A stretch of DNA of 64,000 nucleotides from Rhodococcus sp. 14-1411-2a (GTDB lineage Bacteria > Actinomycetota > Actinomycetes > Mycobacteriales > Mycobacteriaceae). This document shows, one piece after another, positions 39,032 to 48,124 of the stretch. A program made the translations under genes and the position numbers. The stretch covers positions 310,001 to 374,000 of the forward strand of contig NZ_NPGA01000014.1 in NCBI RefSeq assembly GCF_002259485.1. Reading direction: 5' to 3'. Positions within the stretch are counted from its first letter, which is position 1. Every line of letters begins with the position of its first letter. Below the pieces are notes generated by a model that did no database searches, was not told where the DNA came from, and was given only the letters and a program-made list of their open reading frames with translations.

Positions 39032-39724
39032 ATGCCTGTTTTGAAGCCGACGGTCGACGCAGTTCTGCTCGACATCGACGGCACCCTCGTCGATTCCAAC
39101 TACGTGCACGTCGACGCGTGGTCGCGCGCGTTTTGTGAGGCCGGTGGTTCCGTTGCTTCCTGGCGTGTTCACCGCTGCATCGGGATGGACGGGTCGAAAC
39201 TGCTCGAGACGCTCGTCGGGTCCTCGGACAGCGCGCTTGCCCACGAAGCGAAGAAGCTGCACGGCGAGTACTACGCTGCTGCGTCGGCGGATCTCGAAGT
39301 GCTGCCGGGTGCCCGTGAACTGTTGGCGGACTTGAACTCTCGCGGCATCACCGTGGTGCTTGCAACCTCGGCTCCGGAGAGCGAGCTGTCGACGTTGCGC
39401 GACCTGCTCGATGTCGAGGACTCTGTTGCCGTGGTGACGAGCGGCGAGGACGCCGACGTAGCCAAGCCGGAGCCCGACATCGTCGCGGTTGCACTCGAAC
39501 GGGCCGGCGTCGAGGCATCCAAGGCGGTGATGGTCGGCGACAGCGTCTGGGACATCGAGTCGGCCGGTCGCGCGGGTGTACGAGCCGTCGGTGTACTGAG
39601 CGGTGGTATCTCGCGCGGAGAATTGCTCGACGCGGGGGCGGTAGCGGTGTTCGACGACCCCGCCGATCTGCTCGCCAACATCGAGGACAGTCCCTTCTAC
39701 TCCGATGAAAAGGCAAGTGCTTGA
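39032..39724 (+). CDS. HAD-family phosphatase/phosphomutase-like
   Basis: 230-residue haloacid dehalogenase-superfamily hydrolase. Motif I is LLDIDGTLVDSNYVHVDAW (nucleophile Asp about residue 14), motif II LATSAPES, motif III Lys in KPEPDI, and motif IV VGDSVWDIESAGRAG. An alpha-helical cap (about residues 20-85) puts it in subclass I, near phosphoglycolate phosphatase and beta-phosphoglucomutase. Its stop overlaps the TTG start of a GH15 glycosidase, so a sugar-phosphate role, perhaps in trehalose metabolism, is suggested by context only. Confidence 0.85.
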   Translation: MPVLKPTVDAVLLDIDGTLVDSNYVHVDAWSRAFCEAGGSVASWRVHRCIGMDGSKLLETLVGSSDSALAHEAKKLHGEYYAAASADLEVLPGARELLADLNSRGITVVLATSAPESELSTLRDLLDVEDSVAVVTSGEDADVAKPEPDIVAVALERAGVEASKAVMVGDSVWDIESAGRAGVRAVGVLSGGISRGELLDAGAVAVFDDPADLLANIEDSPFYSDEKASA

Positions 39725-41520
39725 GCGAGTTCCGCAAGCCGCACCCCAGGGTCGACGGTTATGTCCCCATCGAGAGCTACGGAGCCATCGGTGACGGCCG
39801 CACCGTGGCGATGATCGCCGACGACGGCCGGATCGATTGGTTTCCGGTTCCGAACCTCGATTCGCCGCCGCCGTTCGCAGCGTTGCTCGACGCGGGGAAC
39901 GGCGGATACATCCAGCTGACGCCGCTGGAGGAGTTCACCGTCCAGCGCGAATTCGTCCCTGGTACGAATGTGCTGAGCACGACGTTCCGTACCGACACCG
40001 GTACCGTTCGAATCACCGACTCGTTGAACACCGGTGTCGCCGGGCGTCTTCCGTGGGTGGAGTTGGCCCGCCGCGTCGAGGGTCTCGACGGCACCGTCGA
40101 GTTGTCGTGGTCCGTGGCACCGGGCACCATGCTCGGCATCGCGTCGCCGTGGGCGTACGACACCGAGCACGGCACCGTGTTGCGGGTCGACGGATTGACC
40201 CTGGCCGTGCGGACTCTGGGAATCGAGGAGGTGCATGTCGCGGACCGCGACATCGGTGGTGTCTTCACCTCCCACCCGGATTCTCGGCATGTGCTGGGCG
40301 TCGTGGGCACGGAGAACGAGCCGCTGCCCCTGCCCGATCCGCAGCACCTCGACGAGGGGATCGACCGCACGATCGCCAACTGGCGCGTGTGGTCCGACGA
40401 GTTCTCGTATCAGGGACCGTGGGCGGAGCATGTGGCGCGGAGCGCGCTGGCTCTGAAGTTGTTGCTGCACAGCCCCTCCGGTGCCATCGCCGCCGCTGCG
40501 ACCACCTCTCTGCCCGAGAACAGGACCGGTGGCAAGAACTGGGACTACCGCTACGCGTGGGTGCGCGACGCGGCGTACACCATCCGTGCGCTGCAACGGT
40601 TCGGCCTTCGCGAGGAGATCCATGCTGCAGTGGCGTGGCTGCTGAAAGTGATCCGAGTCAACGATCCGTTGGTGAACGTCTTCTACACCCTCGGTGGTGA
40701 ACTACCCGGTGGCACGGAACAACCCGACGTTCCCGGCTGGCGAGGCATCGGACCGGTGGTCAACGGCAACGCTGCCGCGGATCAGCTGCAGCTGATGATC
40801 TTCGGTGACCTGTTCTCGATCATCCGCCAGTACGTCGACGCGGGGAACATTCTGGACGCGCAGACGGGGCGCCTGCTGGCCGCCATCGCCGACGAGGCCT
40901 GCGATTCGTGGCAGCGCAAGGACGCGGGGATCTGGGAGCTCGAGGACGAACAGCACTACACCAGCTCCAAGCTCGGTTGCTGGCAGGCGCTGGACTGCGC
41001 CGTGCACCTGGCAGAAGCAGGCGAGATCCCGGGGATACCGGATCGATGGAAGGCCGAGAAGGAACGCATCCGGCTCTACATCGAGGCCGAGTGTTGGTCG
41101 GACGAGCGGCAGGCCTACCTCGCGTACCCGGGTGCCGACGGTCTCGATGCGTCGGTACTGCTCGCGGCCGAGATGGATTTCGATCGGGGAGAACGTCTTT
41201 CGTCCACCATCGATGCGCTCGTCGAAGAACTCGGTGCCGGACCGCTGATGTATCGCTACAGCGGGGTCTCGAAGGAAGAGGTGACCTTCGTGGCCTGCGC
41301 GTTCTGGCGAGTATCGGCGCTGTCCTGCGTCGGCCGAGACGACGAAGCCGCAGCTCTGATGGACCAACTGGTGGAGCTGTCCAACGACGTCGGTTTGTAC
41401 AGCGAAATGATCGATGCTTCGGATGGATCGTTTCTGGGTAACTTCCCACAAGGCTTGAGCCACCTGGCCCTGGTGAATGCGGCGCTGACCATTGCGCGCT
41501 CGCACGACGCCACAGCCTGA
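39721..41520 (+). CDS. Glycoside hydrolase family 15 (glucoamylase/trehalase-like)
   Basis: 599-residue inverting alpha-glucosidase-type enzyme with an N-terminal beta-sandwich (IESYGAIGDGRTVAMIADDGRIDWFPVPNLDSP) and an (alpha/alpha)6 barrel containing GGKNWDYRYAWVRDAAYT and the catalytic-acid region GIWELEDEQHYTSSKLGCW. The second catalytic carboxylate would be near EEVTFVACAFW-FLGNFPQGLSHLAL. Cytosolic, no signal. Actinobacterial enzymes of this shape include the GH15 trehalases. The start is TTG at 39721 overlapping the HAD stop (TTGA), giving coupled translation. Confidence 0.88.
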   Translation: MSEFRKPHPRVDGYVPIESYGAIGDGRTVAMIADDGRIDWFPVPNLDSPPPFAALLDAGNGGYIQLTPLEEFTVQREFVPGTNVLSTTFRTDTGTVRITDSLNTGVAGRLPWVELARRVEGLDGTVELSWSVAPGTMLGIASPWAYDTEHGTVLRVDGLTLAVRTLGIEEVHVADRDIGGVFTSHPDSRHVLGVVGTENEPLPLPDPQHLDEGIDRTIANWRVWSDEFSYQGPWAEHVARSALALKLLLHSPSGAIAAAATTSLPENRTGGKNWDYRYAWVRDAAYTIRALQRFGLREEIHAAVAWLLKVIRVNDPLVNVFYTLGGELPGGTEQPDVPGWRGIGPVVNGNAAADQLQLMIFGDLFSIIRQYVDAGNILDAQTGRLLAAIADEACDSWQRKDAGIWELEDEQHYTSSKLGCWQALDCAVHLAEAGEIPGIPDRWKAEKERIRLYIEAECWSDERQAYLAYPGADGLDASVLLAAEMDFDRGERLSSTIDALVEELGAGPLMYRYSGVSKEEVTFVACAFWRVSALSCVGRDDEAAALMDQLVELSNDVGLYSEMIDASDGSFLGNFPQGLSHLALVNAALTIARSHDATA

Positions 41521-41549
41521 CCGCACTCTCATACACAAGGTGGAATTCG

Positions 41550-42350
41550 ATGGATTTGGGAATCAACGGTAGGACAGCACTGGTCACCGGAGCAGACTCC
41601 GGTATCGGCTGGCACACCGCGAAAATGCTGCTGGCCGAGGGGGTTCGCGTCGTGATCAGCGACAAGGATCAGACCTTTCTCGACGAGGCCGCAGCGAAAC
41701 TCGGCGCAGCGGAGGGGCAGTTGTTCGCGTTCGCCGCGGACGTGACCGACACCGACGCGGTCGAGAACCTGGCAGCACGGACGCAGCAGGCAGTGGGCGA
41801 CATCGACATTCTCGTCCAGTCCTCGGGAGTGACCGGAGCGCAGGGGCTGTTCCACGAGATCGACGAGGAGGGGTGGCGTTCCACCCTCGACATCGACCTG
41901 ATGGGACCGGTCCGGCTACTGCGAGCATTTCTGCCCGCACTCCGCCGCGGTGGCTGGGGACGCATCGTGTTGCTGACCTCCGAGGACGCCGTGCAGCCGT
42001 ACGACGACGAATTGCCCTACTGCTCAGCCAAAGCCGGCGTGCTGGCCCTCGCCAAGGGGCTCTCGCGCAGCTATGCGTCCGAGGGACTGCTGGTCAATGC
42101 AGTCTCTCCCGCGTTCATTCACACCCCGATGACCGACGCGATGATGGACAAGCGCGCCGAGGAGAAGGGAACCGACCGCGACGGTGCCATCGAGAGCTTC
42201 CTCGACGAGGAGCGTCCGTACATGGAGCTCGGACGGCGGGGCGAACCCGAGGAAGTCGCCTCGGTGATCACGTTCCTGTGCTCGGACCGCGCGTCCTTCG
42301 TCAACGGATCGAACTACCGAGTCGACGCCGGTTCCGTCGCAACAATTTAG
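41550..42350 (+). CDS. Short-chain dehydrogenase/reductase
   Basis: 266-residue classical SDR. Cofactor motif TGADSGIGWHTA (residues 13-24), NADH-type Asp after strand 2 (VVISDKD), catalytic Ser in LLTSEDAV, Tyr/Lys in YCSAKAG, and PAFIHTPM. The Gly-rich start and VDAGSVATI end match the family. It is followed 9 bp later by an F420-type oxidoreductase, so the two may share a pathway. Substrate unknown. Confidence 0.9.
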   Translation: MDLGINGRTALVTGADSGIGWHTAKMLLAEGVRVVISDKDQTFLDEAAAKLGAAEGQLFAFAADVTDTDAVENLAARTQQAVGDIDILVQSSGVTGAQGLFHEIDEEGWRSTLDIDLMGPVRLLRAFLPALRRGGWGRIVLLTSEDAVQPYDDELPYCSAKAGVLALAKGLSRSYASEGLLVNAVSPAFIHTPMTDAMMDKRAEEKGTDRDGAIESFLDEERPYMELGRRGEPEEVASVITFLCSDRASFVNGSNYRVDAGSVATI

Positions 42351-42359
42351 GAGAACAGC

Positions 42360-43331
42360 ATGACCAATTTCGGATACACGTTGATGACCGAGCAGAGCGG
42401 CCCGAAGGAGCTGGTGCAGTACGCCGTCGGAGCCGAGAAGGTCGGCTTCGACTTCGAGGTCGCCAGCGACCACTACTCGCCGTGGCTCTCGTCGATGGGT
42501 CACTCGCCCTACGCATGGACGACGCTGGGTGCGGTGGCTCAGGCCACCGAACGCGTCGAGTTGATGACATACGTGACGTGCCCGATCATCCGGTACCACC
42601 CGGCCGTCGTCGCGCAGAAGGCCGCCACGCTGCAAATTCTGGCCGACGGACGCTTCACCCTCGGCCTCGGCAGCGGTGAGAACCTGAACGAGCACGTCGT
42701 CGGCGAGGGCTGGCCGTCCATCGACAAGCGGCAGGACATGTTCGTCGAGGCGCTCGAGATCATCAGGGCATTGCACTCCGGTGGCTTGGTCACCTACGAC
42801 GGCAAGCACTTTCGCGTCGACTCCGCCCGGATCTGGGACCTGCCCGAGGGCGGCGTGCCCATCGGCATCGCAGCCGGTGGCGAGAAGGCCGTCGCGCGGT
42901 TCGCCGAGTACGGCGACCACCTCATCGCCACCGAGCCCGACGCCGATCTGGTCAAGGCATGGTCCGACAACCACGAGGGCCCGGCGCGGTCCATCGGACA
43001 GATCCCGATCTCCTGGGATCCGGACAAGGACGCGGCCGTCGATCGCGCGCACGATCGCTTCCGCTGGTTCGCCGGTGGCTGGGCCGTCAACGCCGATCTG
43101 CCGACGACGGCAGGTTTCGCCGGCGCCACCAAGTTCGTCCGCAAAGAGGATGTGGCCGACACGATTCCGTGTGGACCGGACCTGGACGCCATCGTCGAGG
43201 CCGTGAAGCCGTACTGGGAGGCCGGCTACACCGACATCGCACTCGTGCAGGTGGGCGACGAGACCCAGGAGCGCTTCCTCGCCGAGGCTGCCGGCCCGCT
43301 GTTGGAGAAACTGCGCGCTGCGTCCAGCTGA
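42360..43331 (+). CDS. F420-dependent oxidoreductase, G6PDH-like family
   Basis: 323-residue TIM-barrel luciferase-like protein of the F420-dependent group related to Fgd1. Characteristic segments are FEVASDHYSPWL (cofactor-side Asp-His), VTCPIIRYHPAVVAQKAATL, FTLGLGSGENLNEHVVGEGWPS, and IGIAAGGEKAVARFAEYGDHLI. Members use coenzyme F420 to oxidise or reduce sugars or other small molecules. AGGAG lies 6 bases before the ATG. It probably shares the SDR transcript and ends at a strong hairpin. Confidence 0.88.
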   Translation: MTNFGYTLMTEQSGPKELVQYAVGAEKVGFDFEVASDHYSPWLSSMGHSPYAWTTLGAVAQATERVELMTYVTCPIIRYHPAVVAQKAATLQILADGRFTLGLGSGENLNEHVVGEGWPSIDKRQDMFVEALEIIRALHSGGLVTYDGKHFRVDSARIWDLPEGGVPIGIAAGGEKAVARFAEYGDHLIATEPDADLVKAWSDNHEGPARSIGQIPISWDPDKDAAVDRAHDRFRWFAGGWAVNADLPTTAGFAGATKFVRKEDVADTIPCGPDLDAIVEAVKPYWEAGYTDIALVQVGDETQERFLAEAAGPLLEKLRAASS

Positions 43332-43343
43332 CCCGACGTTCCA

Positions 43344-43379
43344 CGAGGCCCCGATCGAGAGCATCCGATCGGGGCCTCG
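43344..43379. terminator. Bidirectional hairpin terminator
   Basis: CGAGGCCCCGATCG (43344-43357) and its exact complement (43366-43379) with an 8-base loop, between the convergent stops at 43331 and 43385. Confidence 0.8.
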
Positions 43380-43384
43380 AGCTG

Positions 43385-44140
43385 TCACTGGACGTGAATG
43401 TCCTTGCGGTCGAGCGCCCTGCCGGCCGATGCGACAACCGAGACAGTGAGCAGCGCCGTGGCCGTCAGGACCGAGAGTGCGGCTCCGGTGGTCGGCGAAC
43501 CCGAGTCACCGAAAGTTCCGGAGGTCAACTGGGTTGCGCGAGTGGCCAGGGCATAGGGCAGCACGAAGATCGCCCCGGTCACCTCGGCGGTGAGGAGGAA
43601 CACCGACATACCGGCCCCGACGAGAGCGATGGCAATCGGCACCGCGAACGACCTGACAGCCATCGACAGAGCGGTGTGCAGTGCCGCGACCGGTAGTGAC
43701 CCCACCACTATCAGCGCACCGGTCGCGAGGAGCTCGGAGGGGAGCGTTCCGTCGAGCGAGAAGACCACCTTGCCGAGAACAACGACGGCTGCCAGCATGA
43801 CGATGTTCATGGCCGCGGTCAGTGTTGCCACCACCGCGGTCTTGGCGATCACGATGCGCGCCGACGGAACCGGCCCACTCATCAGGGCATTCCAATTCCC
43901 GCCTCGGTGTTCGGATTTCCAAACCAGTGATGCCAGTACCGCAACTCCGAGTGCGAGTGGGAACAAGCCCCAGAACACGACTGTGCGCAACCACAATGTG
44001 CGCCATCCCTCTGCCAATTCTGCGCCCGACGCGATCGTGTTGAAGGTTCCGACCCCCGCGATGATCAGCGGAAGGAGAACGACGACCGCCCATGCCTGCG
44101 AGCGCCTGAGCTTGATCATTTCGGCCGAGAACGCATTCAT
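43385..44140 (-). CDS. ABC transporter permease (second)
   Basis: 251-residue membrane protein with about six helices (AWAVVVLLPLIIAGVGTF, LFPLALGVAVLASLVW, IVMLAAVVVLGKVVF, LLATGALIVVGSLPVAAL, VPIAIALVGAGMSVFLL, LSVLTATALLTVSVVASAG). It resembles BcrB/LanG-type permeases of lantibiotic- and bacitracin-resistance transporters. It overlaps the preceding permease gene by 4 bases, and the two differ in sequence, so they would form a heterodimeric channel with the ATPase at 44880. Confidence 0.82.
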   Translation of the reverse strand: MNAFSAEMIKLRRSQAWAVVVLLPLIIAGVGTFNTIASGAELAEGWRTLWLRTVVFWGLFPLALGVAVLASLVWKSEHRGGNWNALMSGPVPSARIVIAKTAVVATLTAAMNIVMLAAVVVLGKVVFSLDGTLPSELLATGALIVVGSLPVAALHTALSMAVRSFAVPIAIALVGAGMSVFLLTAEVTGAIFVLPYALATRATQLTSGTFGDSGSPTTGAALSVLTATALLTVSVVASAGRALDRKDIHVQ

Positions 44141-44883
44141 GCTCGTACCTCCTGTCGATCGAGTCGAACGGTCGTGAGCCAGAACGACACTGCCCCGACA
44201 ACTGCGAGGGCTGCGATGCTGGCGTAGGACGGGTTCAGCGTCACCACCTGTTCGCCTCGGTAGTCGGCGGCAGACGCCAAGGAGTAGTAGCCCCACGGCG
44301 TCAAGTGTGCTGCCCAGGAGGGAAATCCGGAGGCGCAGATCGCGATGACGGTACCCACGATGCCGATTCCCAGCGCGACCAGTTGGTTGTCCACTCGCGC
44401 TGAGATCAGCAGGTGCACAGCGAGTATCACGAGGTTGATCGTCACCGCCGCCGCCGTATAGCCCAACCACAGGGCGGCAGGCAAGGGTTGGGTCACTCCG
44501 ATGACGGTTCCCAGAAATACACTGCCAGCACTGGCCGCCACCGTCGCGCCGGCAACGACGAGGCCCGTCGAGACGAGCTTCGCGCGCACGAGGGCTCCGC
44601 GGTCGGCTCCATTGGTCCGGTTCAGCAGCCAGCCGTTGGATTGGTGCTCGACTTCCATGGTGCGGCTGGCTATCACGGCGAGCAGCAGCGGGGATGCGAC
44701 GGGGATGGCAAGGGACAGCCCGGCCAGTGGCAGTGCCCAGGAGACCGTGGTCGAATCCTTCGACGCTGTTGCGGTGAGAGCGCCGACGAAGGTCAAGCCG
44801 ACGATTGCGGCGACCGACACAGCGGCGATCGCGCCGATGTGCAGGTGCCTGAGTTTGGCGAACTCGTTGCGTACGGTCGTCAC
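44137..44883 (-). CDS. ABC transporter permease (first)
   Basis: 248-residue membrane protein of the same permease class, opening MTTVRNEFAKLRHLHIGAIAAVSVAAIVGLTFV, with about six helices and the EHQSNGWLLNRTNG loop typical of LanE/LanG-type permeases. It overlaps the ATPase gene upstream by 4 bases and the second permease downstream by 4, forming one coupled operon. Substrate not predictable; antimicrobial peptides are the usual cargo for this class. Confidence 0.82.
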   Translation of the reverse strand: MTTVRNEFAKLRHLHIGAIAAVSVAAIVGLTFVGALTATASKDSTTVSWALPLAGLSLAIPVASPLLLAVIASRTMEVEHQSNGWLLNRTNGADRGALVRAKLVSTGLVVAGATVAASAGSVFLGTVIGVTQPLPAALWLGYTAAAVTINLVILAVHLLISARVDNQLVALGIGIVGTVIAICASGFPSWAAHLTPWGYYSLASAADYRGEQVVTLNPSYASIAALAVVGAVSFWLTTVRLDRQEVRA

Positions 44884-45782
44884 AATCGGCCACCCTTCGT
44901 CAAATTCATGAATACGTCTTCGAGCGACTGATCGTCGCGCCGAACGCCGTAGACGCCTGCGTTCGCTCCGACGAGTTCTGCCACCACCTGTGCGGCACCT
45001 CGATCGTCGATGCCGGACAGTCTCAGCGTGTGATCCTCGACCTCGACCGAAATGCGCTGTTGCAGAACCGAACGCGCGCAGGTTGGATCGATGACGTCGA
45101 TGAGTACATCCGGAGTGGAGGCGGTGAACAGCTCGTCGCGGGTGCCTTGGAAGATCAAGCGCCCCTGGCTCAGGATCCCCAGCATGTTCGCCGTCTTGTC
45201 GATCTCGCCGAGCAGATGGCTCGAGACCATCACTGTCACGCCGTGTTCGGCGAGATGGCGGAGCAGGCCGCGGATCTCTTCGATGCCCGCCGGGTCCAAG
45301 CCGTTGGTGGGCTCGTCCAGGATCAGAAGTCGTGGTTCGCGCGCGAGCGCCATCGCGATGCCCAGGCGCTGTTTCATCCCCAGTGAGTAGTTCTTCACCT
45401 TCTTGTCGAGGTGCTCCTGCAGCCGGACGGTGGCCACCGCCCGGTCGATCTGTTCGGCGTGCAATCCGAGCGAGCGTTGCACGATGCGAAGGTTTTCCGC
45501 ACCCGTGAGATGGCCGTATCCGGGTGGAGCTTCGATGAGTGAACCGATGTGCGAGAGCACTCCGCGGCGGGTCTCGTGATTCACGAGCTTCCCGAGGATC
45601 TCCACCTCGCCGGAGGTCGGTCGGATCAGGGACAGCAACATCTTCATGGTCGTCGATTTGCCCGATCCGTTCGGACCGAGAAAGCCGTAGACGCAGCCCT
45701 CAGGAATGCGAAGGTTCACGTCGTCGACGACGGTATGGGTGTCGTAGCGCTTGCCGAGGCTGTGAGTTCTGACGATGTCCAT
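44880..45782 (-). CDS. ABC transporter ATPase, BcrA/LanF type
   Basis: 300-residue ATPase with Walker A GPNGSGKST, Q-loop HIGSLIEAPPGYGHLTGAEN, signature YSLGMKQRLGIAMAL, Walker B LLILDEPTNGLDPAG and SSHLLGEIDKTA, all in the form usual for lantibiotic-immunity and bacitracin-type exporters. The ATG at 45782 is preferred because it starts MDIVRTHSLGKRY, as homologues do. It heads the three-gene operon. No BceRS-like two-component system is adjacent, so regulation is unclear. Confidence 0.87.
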   Translation of the reverse strand: MDIVRTHSLGKRYDTHTVVDDVNLRIPEGCVYGFLGPNGSGKSTTMKMLLSLIRPTSGEVEILGKLVNHETRRGVLSHIGSLIEAPPGYGHLTGAENLRIVQRSLGLHAEQIDRAVATVRLQEHLDKKVKNYSLGMKQRLGIAMALAREPRLLILDEPTNGLDPAGIEEIRGLLRHLAEHGVTVMVSSHLLGEIDKTANMLGILSQGRLIFQGTRDELFTASTPDVLIDVIDPTCARSVLQQRISVEVEDHTLRLSGIDDRGAAQVVAELVGANAGVYGVRRDDQSLEDVFMNLTKGGRL

Positions 45783-45874
45783 GCCTCGACGGTCCCGCAT
45801 TCGGCGGCGAGAATCGTCGGTCCCGAGTATGTCCGGTGTCCTACTCGGGTATGACTTGCCGCCGGGTGGCGTCG

Positions 45875-46300
45875 TTACGGAGCCAGGGTCGACAGATTCT
45901 TCGAGATGCTCGACGTCAGTGCTTTACCGACGATCGCGGCGAGGCCGGGGACGGGTGCATCGAATCCGATCGTGTAGTCGAGCTCGGTGCCGCCGTCGGC
46001 GGTGGGGGTGAACTTCTGCACGCCCCAGTGGCCGCGTAGCGGGCCGCCCTTGGTGATGCGGTACTCGATCAGCGAATGGGGCTCGGAGGTGATCGTGGTT
46101 TCCTCGAACGCAGGAAGCGGACCCAGCTTCAGGCTGCGCGTCGACCCGATGCCGTTGCGGGAGGTGTCACCGTCCCGAACGCGGCCGATCTTCGCCATGA
46201 AGAGCGGGCCGAGGTTCTCGTGCTCCGACAACGCCGCGAAGACGACCTCGGGGGGAGAGACGAACCGGTGCTTGACGTGTACGCGGGTGGGGGTCGGCAT
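45875..46300 (-). CDS. SRPBCC-family protein
   Basis: 141-residue START-like ligand-binding protein: VKHRFVSPPEVVFAALSEHENLGPLFMAKIG, strands carrying RSLKLGPLPAFEETTITSEPHSLIEYRI, and the C-terminal helix LAAIVGKALTSSISKNL. The second such protein in the window, unlike the first in sequence. The ATG at 46300 is used because the fold begins here; a longer upstream frame would run through the tRNA terminator. Ligand unknown. Confidence 0.82.
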   Translation of the reverse strand: MPTPTRVHVKHRFVSPPEVVFAALSEHENLGPLFMAKIGRVRDGDTSRNGIGSTRSLKLGPLPAFEETTITSEPHSLIEYRITKGGPLRGHWGVQKFTPTADGGTELDYTIGFDAPVPGLAAIVGKALTSSISKNLSTLAP

Positions 46301-46363
46301 GGGTCGTGAGATCCGTTCGCTCGGGGTCGACAGAGTCGACTCACAGTAGCCGTCCACCGCGTG

Positions 46364-46399
46364 AAAAAAAGGACCCATTCGATCGAATCGAATGGGTCC
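46364..46399 (-). terminator. Intrinsic terminator of tRNA-Pro
   Basis: 13-bp perfect stem (GGACCCATTCGAT / ATCGAATGGGTCC, 46371-46383 and 46387-46399), CGA-type 3-base loop, and seven T on the minus strand. The only textbook hairpin-plus-U-run terminator in the window. Confidence 0.92.
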
Positions 46400-46417
46400 C
46401 TCTTCGTGGTCCAACTG

Positions 46418-46491
<74 letters not shown>

Positions 46492-46508
46492 TGTACCGCT
46501 GGAGAAGT

Positions 46509-47591
46509 CTAACTCACGACTGCCTCGGAACGCGAAACGCCCTCGTCGGAGACGTTTTTCGGACCCGTTCTCGGGGCCGGAGTCAGCGTGATCAGGGTGG
46601 CCTCGGGGCGGCAGCAGAACCGCGCAGGCGCGTACGGCGACGTTCCGATGCCTGCCGAGACGTGCAGCTGGGTGTGCGCGCCCCACTTGGACGGGCCCTT
46701 GACCCGCGAACGATCGATCTCACAGTTCGTCACCAGCGCGCCGTAGAACGGAAGGCACAGCTGGCCGCCGTGGGTGTGCCCGGCGAGGACGAGGTCGTAA
46801 CCGTCCTGAGCGAACTTGTCCAGCACTCGCGGCTCCGGGGAGTGCGTGATGCCCAGGCGCAGGTCTGCGAGCGGATTGGGCTGGCCCGCGATGGTGTCGT
46901 AGCGGTCGCGCTTCAGATGTGGGTCGTCGACGCCCGCCGACGCGATCCGTACCCCGGCCACCTCGAGCTCGCGACGCACATGCGTCACGTCGAGCCAGCC
47001 CCGCTCGGAGAACGCGGCCCGCAGGTCGCGCCACGGCAACGAGTCGCCGGTGGTGCGCTTGTGGTTCTTGTCGAAGTACTTGAACGGGTTCTTCGGCTTG
47101 GGCGCGAAGTAGTCGTTGCTACCGAACACGAACAGGCCAGGCCGAGCCAGCAGCGGCCCCAACGCCTGCACGACGCTGGGCACGGCGCGCTGGTGCGAGA
47201 GATTGTCTCCGGTGTTGACGACCAGATCGGGTTCGAGGCGGTCCAGTTCACGCAACCAGTTCTGCTTCATCCGCTGTCCGGGCATCATGTGCAGGTCGCT
47301 GATGTGGAGTACGCGCAGCGTCGCCGAACCCGGCTCGAGCACCGCCATCGACGTCTCACGCAGCGTGAACGCATTGCGTTCGATGAGTGTGGCGTATCCG
47401 AGACCCAACGCCGCCGCGCCCGCCGTTCCGATCACGGAACTCTTCAACGGTGCTGCTCTGACGGCGTCGCGCGCCTGCTCTGCGGCGGAGCGCAGTTGCG
47501 AGGAGGCACTGCGCAGTTGTGTGGAGGCACTGCGCAGTTGCGTCGACGTGCTGAGAAACGAGGGACTGAATTGTGCGGACACCTCATCCAC
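46509..47591 (-). CDS. Metallophosphoesterase with repeat N-terminus and membrane helix
   Basis: 360-residue calcineurin-like phosphoesterase. Metal motifs are LHISDLHMMPGQ (about residue 95), VVNTGDNLSH, FGSNDYFAPKPKN (in place of GNHD/E), GITHSPEP and AGHTHGGQL. The N-terminus (residues 18-38) has three LRSAS(T/S)Q heptads from a 21-bp DNA repeat, followed by a hydrophobic helix VIGTAGAAALGLGYATLI, so the enzyme is probably membrane-anchored. It corresponds to Rv3683 next to ponA2. Probable role in phospholipid or envelope phosphate hydrolysis; substrate unknown. Confidence 0.87.
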   Translation of the reverse strand: MDEVSAQFSPSFLSTSTQLRSASTQLRSASSQLRSAAEQARDAVRAAPLKSSVIGTAGAAALGLGYATLIERNAFTLRETSMAVLEPGSATLRVLHISDLHMMPGQRMKQNWLRELDRLEPDLVVNTGDNLSHQRAVPSVVQALGPLLARPGLFVFGSNDYFAPKPKNPFKYFDKNHKRTTGDSLPWRDLRAAFSERGWLDVTHVRRELEVAGVRIASAGVDDPHLKRDRYDTIAGQPNPLADLRLGITHSPEPRVLDKFAQDGYDLVLAGHTHGGQLCLPFYGALVTNCEIDRSRVKGPSKWGAHTQLHVSAGIGTSPYAPARFCCRPEATLITLTPAPRTGPKNVSDEGVSRSEAVVS

Positions 47592-47653
47592 GATACGGCA
47601 GCAACCGGATATGGACGTGCGAGCCGAGGACTGCGCCGCGTAGCGTTTCCGCC

Positions 47654-48118
47654 ATGTCCGAACTCAAGGCCCGCCTCCGAACCGACCTCACCGCAGCGAT
47701 GAAGGCGAAGGACAAGCTTCGCCTGGCAACGCTGCGCATGATTCTCGCCGCCATCCAGACCGAGGAGGTCTCCGGCAAGGAGGCTCACGATCTGACCGAC
47801 GACGACGTTCTCAAAGTGCTTGCCAAGGAAGCGAAGAAGCGCGGCGAATCGGCCGAGATCTACACGCAGAACGGCCGCGGCGAACTCGCTGCGAACGAGC
47901 GCGCCGAAGCTCAGATCATCGACGAGTACCTGCCCACGCCCTTGACCGACGAGGAATTGGCGAACATCGTCGACACCGCGATCGCGCAGGTCGCCGAAGA
48001 CCTCGGGGAGCGACCGGCGATGAAGCAGATGGGTCAGGTCATGAAGATCGCGTCGGGACTCGCCGCAGGCAAAGCCGACGGATCGCGACTGTCGAAGGCT
48101 GTCAAAGACCGCCTGTGA
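47654..48118 (+). CDS. GatB/YqeY domain protein
   Basis: 154-residue YqeY-type protein, the stand-alone tail domain of GatB-like amidotransferases, thought to bind tRNA. Recognised by AMKAKDKLRLATLRMILAAIQTEEV near the N-terminus, ANERAEAQIIDEYLPTPLTDEEL, and the C-terminal VMKIASGLAAGKADGSRLSKAVKDRL. The ATG at 47654 is the natural start; the frame extends upstream without family resemblance. It converges on ponA2 across the longest palindromic element. Confidence 0.92.
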   Translation: MSELKARLRTDLTAAMKAKDKLRLATLRMILAAIQTEEVSGKEAHDLTDDDVLKVLAKEAKKRGESAEIYTQNGRGELAANERAEAQIIDEYLPTPLTDEELANIVDTAIAQVAEDLGERPAMKQMGQVMKIASGLAAGKADGSRLSKAVKDRL

Positions 48119-48124
48119 CAATCG

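Noticed and set aside
43385..44893. A single 502-codon frame spanning both ABC permeases
   Set aside because: Its first half is out of phase with the first permease and has no membrane character; two overlapping permease genes in different phases explain the region.
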